Shown here: positions 59,125 to 64,000 of the stretch, piece by piece | Layout: the number at the start of each line of letters is the position of its first letter | Position numbering within the stretch: position 1 is the first letter of the stretch | Assembly (NCBI GenBank): GCA_030549335.1 | Contig: CM060183.1 | Location: forward strand, 20,348,552 to 20,412,551 | Direction of reading: 5' to 3' | DNA from: Pontederia crassipes | Taxonomy: Eukaryota; Streptophyta; Magnoliopsida; Commelinales; Pontederiaceae | Length of the DNA stretch: 64,000 bases | Position numbers and translations under genes: made by a program | The notes under the pieces: generated by a model | Seen by the model: only the letters and a program-made list of their open reading frames with translations | Databases searched by the model: none | Told to the model about the DNA's origin: nothing

Positions 59125-59589
59125 ATTGAAATGGCCGCATCTATTGTTGCCAATTGCCATGTGCGAGAATATGATGGATGGCTTCATTTGCATAGTTGAC
59201 GGAAGTGCAAGTGAATGGTGTCCACTTGTTTGAGATATCATCATCAGTGTAGGAATTAATTTTTGCAAAACTTCTACGTGAGAAATTATTAATAGTTTAA
59301 ATGCTTCTTCTTCTCATTTATTGGTTTGACAAAGCCATGGAAACACTTTCTCAACATGCATCTTCTTGTCCAGATATATATGTAGCTTACAACATCCCAC
59401 AACGTTGGAGTCCAAGGCATGCAGTTCAGCATCAGAAAGCGTAAGTGGCTGAAGATGATTAATCCACACTTCTTTATCAAACTCAAGCTGATTTATTGAT
59501 GATTTTTGCAACTTACCCTTGCCCAGCCATAGAGGAAAAAGAATTGATATGTTGGAGGAGCATGCATGATCCAATATTTTTTGAATCAA
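59125..59589 (-). pseudogene. Possible gene remnant, two exon-like blocks, family unknown
   Basis: A minus frame at about 59490-59327 reads LEFDKEVWINHLQPLTLSDA, then ELHALDSNVVGCCKLHIYLD and MHVEKVFPWLCQTNK, preceded by an acceptor-like AATCAG. A second block at about 59255-59136 reads SYTDDDISNKWTPFTCTSVN, then YANEAIHHILAHGNWQQ and a stop. Both have protein-like, mixed composition unlike the chance frames nearby. I cannot name the family. No start exon is visible, so this is probably a fragment. Confidence 0.35.
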
Positions 59590-60299
59590 TTCTTTTTTTT
59601 TTGTTTTATTATGAGCAGCTTTATCACTATATTATGGGGTTAATTTTGTACACTTTATTTTGGGAAAAATATTATATGAGGTTGAAGAACTCAAGTAGTT
59701 TTGATTAGCTTTTTCATCATATATATTTTATTACTTTGAGGTTGAGAACATTACCTTCCCTAATTCGACACAAAAGAGGTCACATAATTTCCCCACATAA
59801 ATTGTTCCCATTTTTTACATTTAAATTATTTTAAATATCATGCAAATTTTAGTGGCTGGTACCGGATCAAATTAAAACCTACAGCTAGCAACCTCAGGAT
59901 TAATTGAACTACAAAACATACAGAAACAAACACATAAACATTATAATAATTTTTCTTTAAAAAAGTTCGCAATCTAATTTTGAAGTTATTTTATTCATAA
60001 TAATTAAATTTTGGAGGAAGAAGAATTAAAGAGGGCCCACTTCCATCATCGATCATCTCAGCCACAGTAGTTGCAGGTTATGACCTTGTCTACATTTGTT
60101 ACAATGATAGCCACAGGACATGCATTCACATGCTCCTCGTCAGAGATGGAGACGCATCTAGACAAAGCTTTATTAGCCACTCATCAACATATTTATATCA
60201 GTGATTTTTGTTATTTCACACAAGTGTTAATGGAAATTAGAAGCATATATAAAAATGGTAGCACTATCCGATCACGCTTCTAGAGCCATTTGATCTGAG
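59590..60299. other. AT-rich spacer, no gene seen
   Basis: No supported gene. Short plus frames near 59496-59708 and 60071-60283 have no likeness to known families. Confidence 0.5.
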
Positions 60300-60890
60300 A
60301 TATACGTTAATCGACGGATGAGATGAAGGCGTTTAGTTCGCAAGGGGTTTGAGCGGTTCGTCAGGTCTGTGGTGTCTGTGCGTCTCCTCTCCTCTCTGCG
60401 CGACGACACCAAACGACAATGGCTCCACTCTAGCAGCGTTTGGGCTGCGACGATGAGATCTGGTGGCTACTCTCTCTGCCGCCGCCGATCGAACGAGTGA
60501 TCTTCAGAGGCACTCCTCCCTCAACATCAACTAGATCCGTTCGTTGACACTCCTCCCTCGCCGTCGTGACTACGATCAATGGACGAAGGAAGAGATCCTC
60601 CTCTGCCTGTTTGGTCGCCGCACTCGCGCTCATCCTCTCTCTCTTGACGTCGTCCTCTCGGTTGCCATTCCTCCCTCGCTCAGTTGCTTCTCGTCCCCAT
60701 TGCTCACTGCTGCCCTAAGAACTCTCTCATCGCTGCCATCCACCCTCTGCCCTCTTGCTCGTCATTGACCTTAGAACTCGCTCGTCGCCACCACGCACCG
60801 TCACTGCCATCCACCCTCTTGCTTGCCGCCCGAACTGTGCTGAATCGTGCACCCAAACTGTCACTCCTTTGTGCTGAGGTCCGAATATGA
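60300..60890. other. GC-rich island, no clear product
   Basis: A block rich in CTCCTCTC, CGCCGCC and CTCGTCGCC words in AT-rich flanks. Three frames of 67-74 codons overlap here and none has a domain. Repeated CTCCCTCG/ACTCGCTCGTCGCC phrases suggest low-complexity or captured 5' exon DNA. Confidence 0.4.
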
Positions 60891-61118
60891 TGTCATCGCA
60901 GTGATCAAAGATACAAATAGATAGTCATCATTTATCTAAATGCTAATTGTTACGGATGAGAATAAGTGACATAATTATGAGTACATTTATTTTATGGTTG
61001 TTAGGCTTTACGAGAGATATTACATACCGAATAAACACATGAGAATTTTAAGACAACACATAATTTTTTAGATCAAATAAAATACATAATAGTTTATTTC
61101 ATTTATTATTATTATAAT

Positions 61119-61121
<3 letters not shown>

Positions 61122-61149
<28 letters not shown>
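61122..61149. repeat. (TA)n microsatellite
   Basis: An uninterrupted AT/TA run of about 28 bases. Confidence 0.9.
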
Positions 61150-61153
<4 letters not shown>

Positions 61154-62101
61154 TGTACAACCAATATGCATCCAATGAATATGAACTATTGGATGATGAT
61201 TAAATGATTGAGATTAAATTTAATAACCTAACATTAGATTCAATAAAGGTTAAATCTCGAACATATAATCATGATCTAACGGTGCTAGTTTGGTGGTTGC
61301 ATATTAGTTGTACACAATTTGATTATATATATATATATGCATACTTGTTGTATGGTTGTATATAGGTAATCGTACTACCTTTTCCCATGAATGAAGAAAT
61401 GCATCCATGGAACGAGATGTCCTTTCCAACTTATTGGGGTTGTTTGGCAATTGGAACTAGAGTTCCACTAAGTTCCCGTAGTTGGGGGTGTGTTTGGATG
61501 GAGTGAAATTTGATGATGAGAAATAAAATAGTTGATGTGATATGAAAGAAATAGATGTGATGAGTTAATTTTTGGTGGGTTTTGAAATAAAAATTGATAT
61601 TATAAACATAAAAATATTTTTAATAAATGAAAATTAAAAATTTTGTTAAAAAATATATTATTTAAATATAAAAATGGGGTTTTAATAAATTATATGCAGT
61701 TCAATATTAATTTTTTTAATGAAATAAAAAGTAAGAAATAATATTATATTAATATGTTATAATAAATAATTTATGTTTAATAAATAAAATATTTTATAAG
61801 ATATATGCGTGCGAGAGAGAAAATAAAGAAGAAAAAAAGAATAAACGAAATTGAAAAAAAAATGTTAACACGTCAACTCAAAAAAAAAGTTATCGACTAT
61901 TATAATGTTTGGTTCCACCAAAATGATGGACCATGAAAAGAAGAAAAAAGGGATCACGTGACCCTTTTTTTTGAAATCCGACCGATTCTACATCCGATTT
62001 CATCAAATGTCGCATCGTTTGACGAAATCGATTGGAATCAACGCCTGATTCCGGGCCATTGAAATTATTCTAAATCCTAATTTGAGGTAAATAATTAATG
62101 A

Positions 62102-62102
<1 letters not shown>
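61150..62102. other. AT-rich spacer, possible MITE end
   Basis: No gene. Near 61487 GGTGTGTTTGGATGGAGTG resembles the GTTTGG-type MITE ends at 34051 and 40079, but I could not place its partner end. Confidence 0.4.

Positions 62103-62148
<46 letters not shown>
62103..62148 (+). repeat. Compound (TA)n(TG)n microsatellite
   Basis: About 11 TA units followed by about 12 TG units, useful as a length marker. Confidence 0.92.
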
Positions 62149-64000
62149 ATCATACTACTATACTAGAGGTAAATTTTAGTTACATGTCATTTGGACCATG
62201 TCATAAAATTTTTCCTACCGTAGTCCTCGTATATAATTCTAAAGCATAAATTTAAGAATTATCTCCTCGTACTTTTTTTATTCTGTTATCATAAATGGAA
62301 AATTTGCTAACCCTTTGTTTTGGTTGGGATAAGGCAGAACAAATTAAGTCTTCGTCAATCATATTCGTGTCAGCATCTCTCTCTCTCTCTGGGGAAAGGC
62401 CACCTTTACCATCAGTTTAATCTCATTCTAGATTGGATCCAGATTCCTTATTCCCTTGGATGCATATCGAAGTAGTTTCTCCCGGTCGTCGTTACTGTTA
62501 CTAGGGCTCTTTGTCATCGTGCATATCTTTATATCTCAACTCGCCTAGTGATCAAGCGGACGCCACGAAGTGTGGAATCACTTTAATGGTGATGTGATGA
62601 AATCACCAATAAGATTGCACCTCAAAGCTTTTGATCGCATAGAATTTTTTATTTGTATCTCCATATGTTGAAGTAGGAATTGTCCAAAATTTTTGTATCT
62701 CATTATGCTCATGTCATCAAATTTAACTTGTAAAGGCAAACTTTATAAATTTGATGACATGATCATTATATGCACATAAGTTATTAAAGTTTATTTACAT
62801 TTTTTAATGCAATATGCAAATGCTCGCATAAATGTGCGAACTTCTCCTCACTCTAGGATCATATGATTTTAACACATCCAGTGTAACCAATTTATACTTA
62901 TCCTTTCTTCATCATTTTTTTATTAAACTTTAGCATCTTTATAATATAAAAATACTAGCCTCTGTGACGAGATAGTCCTTGGAAAATGAGAATAAATTCA
63001 TATGCTAATGTTATATTTTTTTTGGGATACCCACTTGAGACCTCGATATTCCAAAAGTATTAGCACATGATTAATACGGAGTTGGAATAAAAAATAAAAT
63101 AATATTCTTCTAATCAAGTGATGATTTCAAGAAACGATCTTAGGACTATTAACTCCCAGCGACTCACTGCGACATAACTTTGTGTTCATCAAACTCCAAA
63201 CTTGATTAATGTTAATGATATATGTAAACTACGAAATTGAGTGATATGACACTAGGACAAGACTTCTGACCCAGCCCCAAGCTCTCCTTGAATCGAGCCA
63301 AACTCGGGCATGAGCGACGAGTTGATCGGTCTAACATATTTTTGCTTTGAGAATATAATCAAATATCAAATAAAAGTTCAATTCATAAAATTATTCATTT
63401 TAAATCAAAATTTTTTGCATTGTATTTTTCAAAACCTAATTTTTGTGTAATTATTTAAACGAGGTGATTCCTGTTTTTTTATAAAAAAAAAATTGTTTAA
63501 AAAATATCTATAATTTTTGCTCTTAATTCAACTATAATGAAAATATAGACAAATACTAATAAGAAGTTAAGTAAATAAAATTATATATTTAAAATTATTT
63601 TTTTGTACGCCAAATCGATAAGGGTAAACACTTGAATTTTGTATTATTAAAATATAATTGATTAAATCATAAAGCTTAGGTTCCAACACTCTCACCCTTT
63701 TTCATGAGTACAAAATGAGAAATATGAAAAGTATGAAAGTTGAAAAGAGAAAGATATTATAGTTAAAGTTTTACTTCTTAAACTCAAACTCTCCCTTACA
63801 ATATAAATATACAAATTAACATGATTTTAAGATACTTTTCATATATTTTAAGAGCTCCATAATATTTCTAAATGTCTTAAAAAATCCTATATATTGAGGA
63901 TCATTTTTCTCTTATACTTCTCATTTTTTTAACAAAAAATAGTTTATGAATAAAACATATATAAAAGACAAAAGTTTACTTCCTATAACCATGTGTTTAC
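62149..64000. other. AT-rich intergenic region, no gene seen
   Basis: No open frame of note, no element ends and no RNA gene recognised up to the end of the window. A short (TC)n run lies near 62377-62391. Confidence 0.55.

Noticed and set aside
1-64000. CRISPR arrays, operons, rRNA or tRNA genes
   Set aside because: No regularly spaced short repeats with unique spacers and no tRNA-like B-box plus cloverleaf were found; this is a plant nuclear window. The TTACGGCCG array is part of an LTR.

Overview
The window is plant nuclear DNA, almost certainly angiosperm. It has GT-AG spliced genes, long AT-rich spacers, a Tekay/Del-like chromovirus, hAT, Mutator-like and CACTA-type elements, an RTE-type LINE and a related SINE. 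The GC-rich second exon of the TBL gene would fit a monocot, but this is weak evidence and I do not name a species. No bacterial, organellar, CRISPR, rRNA or tRNA content was seen.

Five host genes can be modelled exon by exon with an unbroken reading frame. (1) 6213-9457, minus: a heat shock factor binding protein (HSBP, 89 aa), five exons, one intron of the rare U12 AT-AC type. (2) 13981-19382, plus: a nuclear BRCT + RING + PHD-like protein (548 aa), eight exons. (3) 26294-31651, minus: a TBC-domain Rab GTPase-activating protein (336 aa as modelled), eight exons, both catalytic fingers present, C-terminus uncertain. (4) 35185-36949, plus: a TRICHOME BIREFRINGENCE-LIKE O-acetyltransferase (547 aa), two exons. 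(5) 40992-46138, plus: RBM25-type splicing factor (939 aa; RRM, RE/RD-rich middle, PWI), seven exons.

Mobile DNA fills much of the rest. 1-4772 is the 3' part of a Ty3/gypsy chromovirus (RNase H, integrase, chromodomain, then a 2.5 kb LTR). 8247-8800 is an RTE LINE 3' end in the HSBP intron. 10590-12356 is a 1.77 kb inverted-repeat element between 13-bp direct repeats. 13295-13841 and 50864-51359 are hAT MITEs with 8-bp target duplications. 21534-22772 and 28085-28936 are Mutator-like elements. 53814-58179 is a 4.37 kb hAT element with a perfect 8-bp target duplication and a decayed transposase. Four copies of a ~190-bp SINE share the LINE's tail.

The most unusual region is 23377-33991. CACTA-type termini face each other there, each bordered by GGG. 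Between them lie a subtilase exon, an IAA-amido hydrolase exon, the TBC gene and an orphan exon, all on the minus strand. This looks like a gene-capturing (Pack-)CACTA element, but the two ends have not been proven to be partners. The right end of the window (58180-64000) is AT-rich with microsatellites, one possible gene remnant and one GC-rich island.
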